Shown: positions 47,563 through 59,060, counted from the first letter of the stretch. The stretch is 64,000 nt of DNA from Cyathus striatus (GCA_025738555.1 JAOVFP010000023.1:1674001-1738000); one strand, 5' to 3'. Translations and numbers: made by a program. Notes: generated by a model from the letters alone, not told the origin.

Positions 47563-47584
47563 GGTGCAGCCATGTCCCTATAGG

Positions 47585-48359
47585 TGTTACATACTGATTC
47601 CCTCCTACTAGGAAGCAGATGTGAAGATGCCCAGAAGGCGCAGGAGAACTATAACTGAAACCCAAAGTGAGTATGGTGCAGAAATGTAGAGTGGAAGTGC
47701 AGGAATGAACCATGGCTTCAGCATATGTGCTGCACCACCTGGATATCCCCAGGGAATGGTTTGTATTTCATGACAGATGATATACAATGAAAGGAAATGT
47801 TCCAGAGTATGAGAAGAGGCTCTTCCACTACACTAGGCAGTGGGAGAGAAACCTGAAGGAAAACCTGGAGCAGGTTTCAGAACTTAGGAGTAGGAAGAAG
47901 TGTACAGAGTTGATATGAATACTGAAGACTACTTAGTACATCTAGAAAACTATATATATGTACTAGGAAGCAGTAGGTACAAATGTAGAAGTATAATACT
48001 AAGACCAAATCAAAGGGATAGGTAAAATATAAAGACAGGGCAAAGCAGAGTAGGGGCACAAATGACATGCTCAGAATGAAGAATAAAGAACTAATCTACA
48101 TTGACCATAATGAAATGTATAAGTGAGAATGGAAGGGAGGAGTAATACTACAATGATGCAGTGAGGCTGTCATAAGAGAAAGTATGTGTCCAAGATATCC
48201 AAAGGAAAACCCAATGGGTTCTGGGTACAAACCCAGGCAGGAACATCAGGAAGTATAGACCTGTAGCAGGTACATTCCGGGAACAAACCAGGTATGTTGG
48301 AAGGTCATGTGGGAACCTTTGGTAATGTGAGTATGGTATATCTGGACATAGATATAACA
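47585..48359 (+). mobile_element. solo LTR 4 (family A, diverged)
   Basis: Starts TGTTACATAC and ends GATATAACA; target duplications ATAGG at 47580-47584 and 48360-48364. Signature GGCTTCAGCATATGTGCTGC near 47712. At 775 bp it is longer than the other copies and CpG-poor, so probably an older subfamily. It begins only 15 bp after the right target copy of the hAT-like element. Confidence 0.83.
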
Positions 48360-48476
48360 ATAGGACTGGTGGGAACTTTGGCTTTCCCCATTGCTTCAGG
48401 TTTCTCTGTTTTCTGAAGTGTTCTGGTCAGTGTTTAGATGTATAGTTGGCTCACTCAGGCAATACCATGGTTTTGA

Positions 48477-50388
48477 TGTATCACTTGCAGTAATTAGTGT
48501 AAACCTGTGATGTATCATTTACAGTAGTTAGTGCTATAGAGTGATGTATCAGTGACAGTAATTAGTGTAACCACTGCTGGCATCCCTAATTGGAAGGATA
48601 CCCAATCTCAGATCTATGGTAAGAAGCTGACACCCTTCCAAATACATTGTGCTACTACAGGCCGCCTCCTTCCAGTTTTGTCTAGTCTATATATAGCTAT
48701 TTCCTCCAGTATCCTTTCCTCACCACCATGCTGCCCAACAGCACCTGCCCACACATTTTCTTTCTTAGACTGTGATAATATAAACAATAGCATTATTCTT
48801 TTTTAAGAGATCATTATCTGTGGGGTCACTGTTATGAAATTTCCTGTTATTCTGTTAGCAATAGCTCATATTGTAGTACCACCCAGGTAGCCAGGATATT
48901 GCATTTATATCCTAAAAAATTGTAATAGAACATTGTATTTACATTGGATAGAATATAGATTATTCTAAATGATGAATACCTCTCATTTACATGCCATTAT
49001 TTAAATAACAACAGTATGTTTTCGGAAATTTGGAATAAAACATATCAATCAGAAGGAACTGCATGTTTGGCCCTAAACCCAAGGTAAGATTGTTATGTGC
49101 AGGTTAACTCTGCTATACATCTGTATATTTTTTATTTCTACTTAACAATGGCACCTCTTCCACATATCATATGGTGTAGAGAAATAGCTTCATTTGTGCA
49201 TTTTTGTGTTGAGTCCATGAGACTTTAATATTGTTGTCAGACCAAAACTTGAAACTTAATATCAGCATAAAACAAGTATCAGAATGCTGTGCACAATATT
49301 TTCTATGTATATATATATATTATAAAAGCAAAATTTCCAGAAAGATGCCTCCAACATCCATTGTTTCATGTTTCAACAATCTCCTCAAGTTGTGCCCATT
49401 CCAGCACAAAGGTAAAGCCAGATTATCTGGTGTGATAAAGCTACATAATTGAAGTTACATTCAATGCGCAGAGCACTTAGGCTCCCAATTCAAGCATGAG
49501 AGCTTCAAGTCCTAGGCTTCAACCATTCAGGATGCCTGGTGAATACATTAATATGCACCATAAGTATTTGTCATGTCTCATGCATACTAGCAAAGATAAT
49601 AGAAGAGCAATGTACAAGTACTAAAATATAGTGTACTACATACCATACCATACATATGTAGAAACAGCAAGGACTCTGCACAGGGCAGTTGCTGATCTGG
49701 GTACAGGCTCACCTGAGAGGTAGAGTGTGTAGATAGAGGCTTAGAGTGACTGTAAGAAGAGTAAAGACTTTCTTATTGTTATCCAGTAAAACTGGGGGGT
49801 TTATATACTGTACAAGAGGTGTATATAAATATCTACTGCTGTAAAAGGAGCTGTTAAGCTGTTATGCTGTTGAGTACAGCAGTACCGTATATAGTGCTAC
49901 TATAATTATATCTACCTAAGAATAAACATACTAGAAGGTTCTAGTATGTGCTACGGAGTTCCATGATTAGATAAGATCCGCTAGATCCGCTTTTGTCGAG
50001 ATAAGATAATCTCAACAACATATACAATCATACTTATTTTGTAAGTAAAATGCAGCACCAGGCCTAGGGTTAGCAGTGCAGTGCATTGAGGCAGCACCAA
50101 GGCAGAACACCAACTAGGAGGTAGGGACAAACAATAACAATGTGTCTGTACCAAATATGGAAGTCACATCGGGATACCTACTCAGAAGTGCAGGGCACAT
50201 GGAATCTACTGCAAATTCTCAACGAATTCATGCAGAAGTGCCATGCTTCCAATGATACATTATCAAATTAAATTTACAGTGATTACAATATTTGATACAT
50301 CATGATGCACAGTAATTACTGACGCTGATACATCACTCTTATGCAGTAATTACTGTAAATGATGTATCACTTTCACAGTATCTGGTGG
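48477..50388. mobile_element. candidate DNA element with repeated GATGTATCA-CAGTAATTA ends
   Basis: The left end has three units combining GTGATGTATCA with CAGTAATTAGTG (48477-48570). The right end (50265-50390) has the same units in reverse orientation (CAGTAATTACTG, TGATACATCA). This looks like long subterminal inverted repeats. I could not fix the exact tips or a target duplication, and the interior has no recognisable gene. A Copia-like LTR is nested inside. Confidence 0.55.
49657..50017. mobile_element. solo LTR, Copia-like, 5-bp target duplication
   Basis: Starts TGTAGAAAC and ends ATCTCAACA, flanked by ACATA at 49652-49656 and 50018-50022. In reverse it opens TGTTGAGATTATCTTATCTC, a start typical of fungal Copia LTRs. 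Length 361 bp. Several CpGs survive (TCCGCTAGATCCGC, GTCGAG), so it is younger than the surrounding element. Confidence 0.75.
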
Positions 50389-50398
50389 CTCACTGGCA

Positions 50399-51030
50399 TG
50401 TCATAGCCATACTTTTCCAACCCTTTTCCTGACCTTCCTTCCACACTATCCAACCTCCTTGACTTGTATAGATTTCCTTCTTCCAGTTCCCTTCCACTCT
50501 TCCAACCAAAGGTCACTGAGTTCCTATGTTATCCCTAATCATCTGGTTTGTTACCCATTATCTGCTATGCCCCCTTCTTAGTACCCTTGGTACACCTTGT
50601 CCTCAGCATTTGATCCATTATCCTTAGTCTCTCCTTGGTACATATTGTATTCAATATTTCTCCACCCACCACCACCATCTTATTATCATTATCAACTAGT
50701 GTGCCACTATTCCATTGGCTCACCAGTCATCAGTAAAGCCATATAGTATTTAAGTAGTACATCTTTGTACTAAACCATTCAGTTCAAATATTGACTAAGT
50801 TACAGTCACTCCTACTTGTCCCTAAGTTCTACTCACCTCCAACTTAATCATTACTTCCTCAGTAACAACTCCACACTCCTGCACTCCTATCCTGCACTTC
50901 TGCCATTCAAAATACCTGGACCTCAAGAACATCAAGGGGCACAGCACATAAGCTGAAGCCAACTGTCCTTCTGATCCTGCACTTCCCTATCCCTAGCTCT
51001 CTGACCTTACTCAAGATACTGGTCTTGACA
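50399..51030 (-). mobile_element. solo LTR 5 (family A)
   Basis: Reverse orientation: begins TGTCATAGCC and ends GGTCTTGACA. Family signature near 50945 (GGGGCACAGCACATAAGC, reverse strand). The flanks are TGGCA (50394-50398) and CAGCA (51031-51035); both derive from CGGCA if the CpG decayed on opposite strands. Confidence 0.75.
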
Positions 51031-51035
51031 CAGCA

Positions 51036-51618
51036 GTGGCCTGTTGGTCAGTAATCTTTGTTTGAGTATGAGTGGAATGATGCATATTCAAGATGATAAT
51101 TTTTTATGGTGGTTTTGTTGTATAGTTGAAATGTCAGAAAAAGAATTTGGTATAGCTGACAGTTGGCTGGGATGATCAGTCCTAGTGATCCCAATTGGAG
51201 TAGGCTTATAGAGTAGGGAAGATAAAGATTCAAGATAGAGATAAGAGGGTTTAGAGTGGGTAGTAGTTTTGTTGTCAAGTGAAAAAAATGTGACAAAGGC
51301 TAGATGTCTTTGTTCACACAAGAGAGATTGAAGTTTAATTGAGTGTTGAATCACTGTTTTAAAAACTAGATTCTCTGATCTTGTAGTCCTAAAACAAAGG
51401 CTTTATATATGTAGTAGGCTGACAGATACAATAGAGAGAAGAGTATAGTAGAGAGGAAATATCTAGACTATCTGTCAGGCTAGAGGTGAAACAAGGATGG
51501 AACATATGATATATCAATGAGTGACTTTAGTTTGTGGAGTCAATAGAACATGAAGACCAAAGGTATACTAAAGGAACAACTAGAGTGAGTAAGTGAATGA
51601 TGACTATGTAGCAAATGG
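51036..51618. other. right edge of the repeat island, no gene seen
   Basis: AT-rich, CpG-poor sequence with short frames only. Normal CpG content returns at about 51640. Confidence 0.5.
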
Positions 51619-51620
51619 TA

Positions 51621-52008
51621 CTGTACTAATCAAATCAATCCGCTACCCCTTTGGGTGCGTGACAAGTCAAACCATTAGATACATTCATCACCTTGGTAGA
51701 TGCATTGTGACACACCGAAAATTTCGTCACTACATAAACTTACTTTGCCCAAAATCTATGTTAGTAAACATATTTTGAGACCAAAATATGTAACACTTCG
51801 TGTAGTAGCGGAGAAATGCGAAATTATGTGAATTTAGAAGAAAAATTGCAAGTTTGAACCCTGTTGGACGAAAATTTTGAACCAACGGCTCCGCGTGACC
51901 GTTTGAGCTTTCGTCATTTTTTAAAATGACGCGTGACACAGCACCAAATTTCGTCACGTCAGAAGGGGCTTGTGACGCGTGACTGGCGAATTGATTTGAT
52001 TAGTACAG
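51621..52008. mobile_element. TA-flanked inverted-repeat MITE, 388 bp
   Basis: The terminal repeat CTGTACTAATCAAATCAAT on the left pairs with ATTGATTTGATTAGTACAG on the right. TA flanks both ends (51619-51620 and 52009-52010), as for Tc1/mariner-type insertions. The interior is CpG-containing with several GTGACGCGTGAC-like words, as in the element at 2770-3279. Confidence 0.75.
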
Positions 52009-52578
52009 TAAGTGGTATATGGTGTGACAGACAGAGTCCAGAGTGTTACAGCCACATAATAACAAGTTTTCCAACTGATCTTGTTGACTACACATATCAT
52101 ACATGTACCAAATTGATGCAAAAACCAGCAAAAATAAATGCAGGTTTTCCAAGTGGCCTTGCAATCCCATCCAAATCGTATTACTATCATCAAACTATCA
52201 TCGCAAACAACGCGCGAGCACGTGATTCGGCGCGTCTGGGCGTTTGTGTAGATTCCCACGTTGCGGAGTGTATGTACCCGGAACATGGCTTGGAACGCAT
52301 TTGGACCGCATTTGATTTGTTGGTTCGGATTCCCCTCGAGAGTCGTCCCTGCCTTAGCCTTACCACCACGTTTCCACTGCGTGTGTCCATTTACTCGCTA
52401 TCCTCCACTTACGTAGTTCGCTAGCAACACTTCAACTTGGACTTGGACTTGGACTTGAACATATCCAGAGTGGAGCACAGGTGATATCGATTCGGGTTAT
52501 CTGCTCCATCTCACTCTAACACCACTTATCATTTCCACCTGAACAGCATCCAGACAGACATACCCTATCTCTCATATC
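52009..52578. other. upstream region of the gene at 52579
   Basis: Contains a short run of CTTGGA hexamers (about 52434-52456) and a C/T-rich stretch before the ATG. No TATA box stands out. Confidence 0.4.
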
Positions 52579-54160
52579 ATGCCTAGAACCCGTAATGTAT
52601 CACGGGAACAATGGGTAAAGGCGGCCACTGTGCTAGACGAAAACAATCCCAGCGCAGCGGCTGCTGTCCCAGCCAGACGCACCCGGTCCAGCGCCAGGAA
52701 CCAAAACACCAACACCTCCATGGCGCTGTCCACCCGCTCCCATACGCATACAACCAGGTCGGGTCTCACGAATTTACCTGTCACCCTCCCGTCCCCACCT
52801 AGGAAGGGTGGCAGGAAGACGAGGAGCGGCGCCAAGATTCTCGAGAGCTCGTCCCCTGTCAAGGTCCTCAACTCTGCGAAGAAGGGAAAGAAGGTGGAGG
52901 TGGTGATGCTGAAGAAGAAAATGCCACTGCAGGATATTACTGCCGAAGTGCTAGGGCAGGTTTATTCTTCCCATCCTGGTGGTCTTTTCCGTATGCTCCC
53001 CGTCCACTTCCTTGCATTTATTTATTACTTGCTAATATGGTGAATAATAGAAACAGCATCATCCCTTCCGCCATCCTCACCACCACCTATAACCTCTTCC
53101 CCCACCAGACCCCACGACCTCTCCGAAAACGAAATCAACACCATCCCCTCTGACTTCGTTCTACCCTCAGCCCTCCCCGCCGCACCGCGTGATGATAATC
53201 CATTCACAGGCGTCGGCCCCGAAGAGAAAACCTACAACGCATGGGACGAGTTCACCCACGCCGTCGTGGAAGACGCAGTAGACGAAGGAGACGGGTTACC
53301 TACTCCAACCAATTCGGACCCTTTCGGATTTATGGCTGTCGAACGGAAGCTCAAGGCTGAGAGAGATGAGGCTGCCGCTGTTGCTGAGGTCTTGGTACCT
53401 AGCACATCTGATGTTGCCGCGGAGGAAGTGGAAGAGCGTAGTGAGAAAGAGAACGAGCAAGTGGATGGGGCATATACCCCACCCATGCCTCCGACCCCGC
53501 ATAAGCGAAAAGATCGCAAAGTCCATATTCCCCCTCCTGGGGCCTTGTACAGCCCTAACGACTCCTCGGCCCCGAGTTCGCCTAGTCCTGTCAAGAAACC
53601 TCGTCCCCGGCCTAGTATAGGCAAGGCGGGCTTGTTTGGCGAGCTGGAAGAGGAGGACGAGGAAGGGAGGGAGAGGGAGAAGAGTTCGCCTAGGAAGAGA
53701 GGGAGGGAGGAGGAAGATGAGGAGGGGGAGAAGAGGGTTAAGGTTGCGCTTTCGGTTTCGATGCCTGTGGATGCGGAGGAGTTGAAGGGAAAGTTGGAGG
53801 TGCTTGTTCAGGATCCGGACGTGAGTGATGAAGAGAGTGAAGAGGAAGACGAGAAAAAGAAGAAGGCTGCAGGGAGAGGAAGGGGAAGGGGGCGCGGAAG
53901 GGGACGTGGAAGGGGTGTAGGGAAGAGTAAGCGCGATGGGAGTCGGTCGAAAAAGAGAGAGGAGGAGCAAGAGGAGGAGTTGCGAGAGGTTGGTTGCTTT
54001 CTTTTTTCCTTTCCTTTTTTCGGTTCCACTTTCTTCCCCTGGTAACTGTTTACTAACTTACGCTCCACAGAAACTTGAACGCGAACGACAAGCTCGCATT
54101 GAATACTTTAAGAAACTCGATCGGTACGAGGTGGAGACGGAGAATGTGTACGTTGTTTGA
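52579..54160 (+). CDS. unknown charged protein, probably nuclear
   Basis: Three exons, 52579-52990, 53057-53988 and 54071-54160, total 1,434 nt and 477 residues with consistent phases. The start gives MPRTRNVSREQW. The N-terminal third is Arg/Lys/Ser-rich (ARRTRSSARN, RKGGRKTRSGAK). The middle has conserved-looking segments HDLSENEINTIPSDFVLPSA, NPFTGVGPEEKTYNAWDEF and PPMPPTPHKRKDRKVHIPPP. Then follow acidic Glu blocks, a GRGRGRGRG run (about residues 410-430), and a C-terminal KLERERQARIEYFKKLD helix ending ENVYVV. The low-complexity acidic and basic stretches suggest a nuclear or chromatin-associated protein; that is inference. I recognise no named family. The well-kept C-terminus and clean introns argue that it is a real gene. 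It is the first intact gene to the right of the repeat island. Confidence 0.78.
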
Positions 54161-56422
54161 TACCGCCTTGAAGGCTCACCTCAACTGCTACGGATTTCTT
54201 CCTACCTTTTATTCCTTGGATCTGTTTTTGTCCATGTGGATACAATATCACTATGCGTTCGCGCATACCCTTTCCCTGCTTCGGTTTCTTCATACCTTCA
54301 TTCTTTCATTGGATCGAATTTCCTTCCTTGCGAGCGCATACACCTACCTTTCATTTGTTGGATCTCCTTCCTTCTCTCTTTCTTTCCAGTCAAAAGCAGA
54401 ATTAAGTGTACGATTACCCCGTTGGCGCACGAGTTCATACTATGAGAGTTCTATTATGATATGTTACGTATTCTATTCCGTATGTTACCCTCTTGGCAGT
54501 TCTACTTATAAGTAGCTGTCTTTTTTATGGCCTGTACATAGCCCGTATCCTTGCGCCAGGTTAGGAAGGGAAGTGGTAGTTAATGATTATGATTTCGAGT
54601 TTGCTCTGTTCTACTGTACAACGGAGAGAATAAGAATGAGTTGCCTGTTGGGTTTGTGGCTTAGCTTCGACTAGATCCGTCGGCTTTCCTTCATGCCGTT
54701 GCGCTGTTGCGTCTCTTTTTCTATTTTCCGAGAAATCTCAATGTGAAATCTCATCATGATCGTGCAGGGCATGGCGGGCAGGGAAGATATAATTGAATTG
54801 TGATTGCGACCTTGACAGAAGTTGAACTTGGGAGTGGGTTTGGGTTAGCAAGAATGGTGGCGTTTAGAACGTTCCTTTACACAGTGGTGTAGAGCCTCCG
54901 GAGTTGAAGTTTCAAGAAATAAATTCAATTTTGTTGTGGTTCCGCAGTGGGTACCGCACAGGACACTCCACCTTTCACTACTCTCCGGTTTGAACGTTGA
55001 AGGTGCGAGGTGTGATGAAGAAGGGTTTGGACGGGGAGAAAGGTAATAATTGCAGTTTATGGTGAGGTGTGGGTGTGAGCGAAGAGAGGGAAGAGGAAAG
55101 AGACTTAGCCCAGGTACGCGCAGACCGAACCCCGACTCCAACCACTCCAAAATTAGCTGCCACCAGCCAGTCTCCCCGGGCCCTCTCTTCGATAACGATT
55201 TTTCGTAGCCGCACTCTCTCCTCCGGGCCCGACTCTCCTTCCTTGGCTGTTCCACCTACATGAATCCTCCTTGCACTGTTCTTTGCGGTCGTTCTCTTTC
55301 GTTTATTCGGTGTCACTGCGAGATATTGATGGATAGGCAGGGCCCGAAATGAATTAACTTTCCTGAAGGCTGCGAGGCGATCTTGATCGCGTTGGGGAGA
55401 AAGAGGGGGTTGGACCCTTCCTGTGCTTGTTGAAGTTTGAACGGCTTTTGAAAAATTTGACTCGACTTGACTTGTTGTTTTCTGTACTCTAGGCCTACTC
55501 GAATGGTATGTAATGCTCATTGTGGGATATGAAGGCGTTCCCAGGCAGATATGAAGGATCTCGGCGCATCATCCCGACATGGAAAGCTGCAGCTTTTTTT
55601 CCTTTACCGTTGGGGGAGCTTTAGGCTTTCGCTGAGTTCTACCAGTGCCACAAGCCCATCTCACATTTTTTTTCGATTCCAGCAACACATCTTATGCCCT
55701 GGGCGTAATCTCGGGAATACCCTAGTCTCTTACTCCACATCAAGTACTTATAAGTAAGCAAGGGGAAATCGGGGAATCTCTCATCTCAGTAACGAAAACG
55801 AAACGAGAAAATAATACGTCGTGCGGCGCTTGTTCATCTTGGGACAAGTTCAAACTTCTTGATATACTTTTTTCTTAACTTAGCACTTGGGACTCGCTTC
55901 TTACTCTCATCTCCTTCTTCTTCTCTCTCTCCCTGCTCTTGCTTCCTGTCTCTTATCACTGCGCTGGGACTGAACCTTGGCGGCTGGACACACTCCCCCA
56001 CACACCCCTCCTGCTCGCATTTGTGCTCGTACTTGTGATTGTGGGCGTGTGGCATGCGAGCGGCACCGCACAGTACGCCCTGAGAGCAATATCCGCGCTC
56101 TAAATTTACATCCTCCCGAGTCGGTAGCAAGGCAGAATCTAAGCGCACTTTCTGCTACACACACGCATCCATATATCAAGCAAGGTAGTATATAGCAACT
56201 CTCTGCTTCTTGACTTTCCATAAGTGAGTAGTCTATCATCGCGACTAAACGCCATTCTATGGCGCTTTTGGTGTACTGCTGCCCACCTGGACGCTTACCC
56301 GCTTTATCTAGCCACCCCCCTTCTTTGAGAATTAGATCCCTCTAAGATTCCCCTTTCGACCTATCCATCATCCCGCGAACCTCTCTCGTCCCTACTACCC
56401 TAATATCATTTCATATATCACA
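54161..56422. other. intergenic, 2.3 kb
   Basis: A minus-strand frame at 55520-54978 (180 codons, Ser/Arg-rich) has no recognisable features and I do not support it as a gene. ACTTATAAGT occurs at 54504-54513 and 55746-55755. The last 600 bp are pyrimidine-rich, as is common in fungal promoters. Confidence 0.5.
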
Positions 56423-57123
56423 ATGTCATCCTCGAGTTCCTCCGCATCGTCCATCTGCTCAGATGCAGCGTTCAAGCCTTCCCAGTCGCCCAGCTACAAA
56501 TTCGTAGCCCCGCCCCATCCCTCGGCCAACCTGCGCACCTTGTTGCGGTATATAGATGCGCTGAATAGGATGGACAATGATGCGGTCCTTGACTGTTTTG
56601 ATGAGAGCCTTGAGCATAGGATTTTGCCGAAGAGCATCGGGAGGCCGGTGTTGAATAAGAAGCAGTATGGAGATTATTTCCGTGGTATTATTTCCTTCTT
56701 TAAGGAACTTAGAGTGAGTACTGGTCCCTGTAGAGTTGACGGTTGTTAACGAGAAGTGTAGATAGCTCTCTTCGAGGTTGTCGAAGCGGGCGATAAAATG
56801 ACCATCCATGTATGTCTTTCAGTCCTCCCTTCCCTAGATATCACTAACGTAAAAAAACTCAGGGATCCGGCGCAGGCGAAAGCATTACCGGCACGCCGTA
56901 CAAAAACGAATTCATGATCATTATGCACTTTACTTCCCCAGCCCCGAATGGGGAAACCAAAATCTGTCTCGTAAAAGAATTTGTAGACGGGATGGCTACT
57001 GTGAAATTCTTCACCGACGAGCGGACAAAAGCGAGAGAGAAGGCGCAGGCTGAGACCAAGGCCAAGACGAGGGAAGCGGAAGTGAGGGCGCAAGCCCGAG
57101 CAGCTGCGTTTTCGTCTCGTTGA
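56423..57123 (+). CDS. NTF2/SnoaL-like domain protein, tandem copy A
   Basis: Three exons: 56423-56713, 56762-56809 (exactly 16 codons) and 56863-57123; 199 residues. After a serine-rich start (MSSSSSSASSICSD) the fold region reads LRTLLRYIDALNRMDNDAVL, CFDESLEHRILPKSIGRPVL, KQYGDYFRGI, IALFEVVEAGDKMTIH, TPYKNEFMIIMHFTS and KICLVKEFVDGMATVKFF. That is the helix-helix-strand order and length of the NTF2-like superfamily, SnoaL branch. The C-terminus is a charged Ala/Glu/Lys/Arg helix (KAREKAQAETKAK). SnoaL-like proteins bind or convert small hydrophobic ligands; no catalytic residue can be assigned here. Tandem paralogue of 58285-59060 with the same intron positions and phases. Confidence 0.8.
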
Positions 57124-58284
57124 ATGACAGCGGAATCGGTGAGGATGGCCTGCTGCCCGGTGTGCGACTCTTCAGTCTGTCGGCTCGATCGGGCTGCGGC
57201 TGCTGTTGAAGATACTATAAAAAGGTGTGTGTGTTTGTGGAGTCGATAAGTTCACTCCCTTTTTTGTGTATTGTCTTTTCTGACATATGTTTTCTCTTTT
57301 CAATTCTGTTTTTGTTATTTTATCTCCTTCTATCTCCTTATGCTTCTAGTTTACTTTCCTGTTAGAGTCGCTGTCTCTTTCCTTCATACTTACTTACTTA
57401 CCGATGCTCATCGGAAACGAAAACAGAAACGGTTTCGTTTTTATATTGAGTTTCTTTAGATGTCGCTCGTTTTACGTTGACTACCAAGCAAATTACCTTC
57501 CCACCTACATAGATGTGTCTCATTTCAATCACACAACCTTTCCGTGTTGCCTGTTGCTTAATATATTGTTATCCAATTACAGTCGTAAAAGTTGTGTACT
57601 TGTATGTACAGATCTGTAACTTTACTTCCAATCGCACAGCCGGTGTGGGCTCGCTAAGTTCGCTTAGATTCCGGCACCAAGCATCAAACACGTATGTGCA
57701 TGATTGCTCATATGCACCCTCTTTTTTGCCGTCGTTTGCCGTCTGTTAGACTTGTCTTCATATGCTGTTGTCAGTTATTTCGAGAAAGGGCGCACACAGC
57801 ATATGTATATCCCAATCCTCTCTCTTCGTGTCTTCTTGCATCTTGACGAGTCCCAGGGCGACAAAAGGCGTAACATGTTTGTTGGGATTTACCTTTGTGT
57901 TCTGAAGACCCTTTTTACCTCCGCGACTGACGCATACTTAGGCTTACGGTCCGCAAGCGAAGAGTATGTCATTGGTCGGATTAATCTCTGTTTTTTCACG
58001 AGTTTCTAGATACTTGAATGTACAGATATACGAAGATGGGGCTTATCTGGCTTCACTTATAAGTTGCAGCGTCTCACGCAGTGATACACACTTAACCTAC
58101 AAAGTGCTCTTCAATTAGCACTTCTAAGTTCTTGGCCCCTTCAGGCGGCTTTTTCTTCTTCCAGATCTCCACAGACCCCTCTCTTACTAATCCCATCCAT
58201 TCTGTCTCCCTCTTATTCACCCATCCTTCCCATATAGCCCTCCCCCCATACTCACACCGCCACAGCCCCCCATGAGATATAACC
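57124..58284. other. intergenic between the NTF2-like paralogues
   Basis: T-rich, with short frames only and no supported gene. ACTTATAAGT lies at 58055-58064, about 220 bp before the second paralogue's ATG. Confidence 0.5.
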
Positions 58285-59060
58285 ATGCCCGTACGCTCGA
58301 ATTCAGCAGAGTCCTCCTTCAATCCGACCCAGCTGCCAGTATATGACATGCCGTACAATCCTTCTCCTAAATTTCGCACCGTCGAGCGCTACCTCAACGC
58401 CTTCCATGCCATGGACTACGAGGGCTGCATGAACGTCTTTGATGAGGACCTGGAGCACCGGATTATCCCTCAGAGCTTGGGCAGGCCCGTGCTAAACAAG
58501 AGACAGTATGGGGAGTATTTTAGGGGCCTTATGCCGAGATATAAATGGCTTCGGGTATGTGCACTTTCTATCACCGAGTATATGTTCCTTGTTAACGGCA
58601 TACCTCCGCTCATAGTTCACCCTGCATGAAGTCATAGAAACAGAGGATAAGATGACTATACATGTATGAATTCTCCCAGCTATGAATCTCCTCGCTTAGC
58701 TTGCTGATTGCGTTTGGATAGGGCACAGTCAAAGGCGAATCCGTGAGAGGCACGCCTTATAATAACGAGTACATCTTGATGTTACATTTCGCGCCCTTGC
58801 AAATGGGGGAATCGGAGCAGAAGATATGCTTTGTCAAGGAGTTTGTCGACAGCGATACGATTATCAAGTTTTATGCCGAGGACGCTGCGAGAGCGAGAGC
58901 CGACGGAGAGAGGAGCAATAGCAACTCCAATCGGTCGATACGTTCGATTGAGAACGCGCCCCCACGAGGGAGGGAGAGCATGAGTCAGGATGTTGCAAAT
59001 GGGCGTGAGTCTCCCATGAAGAGGGAGCACCAGGGATACTATGTTCCTGCGAGGTCATAA
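58285..59060 (+). CDS. NTF2/SnoaL-like domain protein, tandem copy B
   Basis: Three exons: 58285-58554, 58616-58663 (again 16 codons, FTLHEVIETEDKMTIH) and 58722-59060; 218 residues. Core segments match copy A: FRTVERYLNAFHAMDYEGCM, NVFDEDLEHRIIPQSLGRPV, KRQYGEYFRGL, TPYNNEYILMLHF and KICFVKEFVDSDTIIKFYAE. The N-terminus is shorter and the C-terminus longer, with an Asn/Ser/Arg-rich tail (SNSNSNRSIRSIE). The two copies are clearly paralogous in sequence but diverged, so the duplication is not recent. Function as for copy A: family-level ligand binding, substrate unknown. Confidence 0.8.

Noticed and set aside
15200..51640. Classical RIP (CpA-to-TpA) as cause of the low GC
   Set aside because: The visible changes are at CpG (CGA to TGA, CGGCA to TGGCA/CAGCA), which fits CpG methylation decay rather than CpA-directed RIP.
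54978..55520. 180-codon minus-strand frame
   Set aside because: Ser/Arg-rich with no recognisable motif and mixed with promoter-like pyrimidine tracts; no paralogue or conserved block visible.
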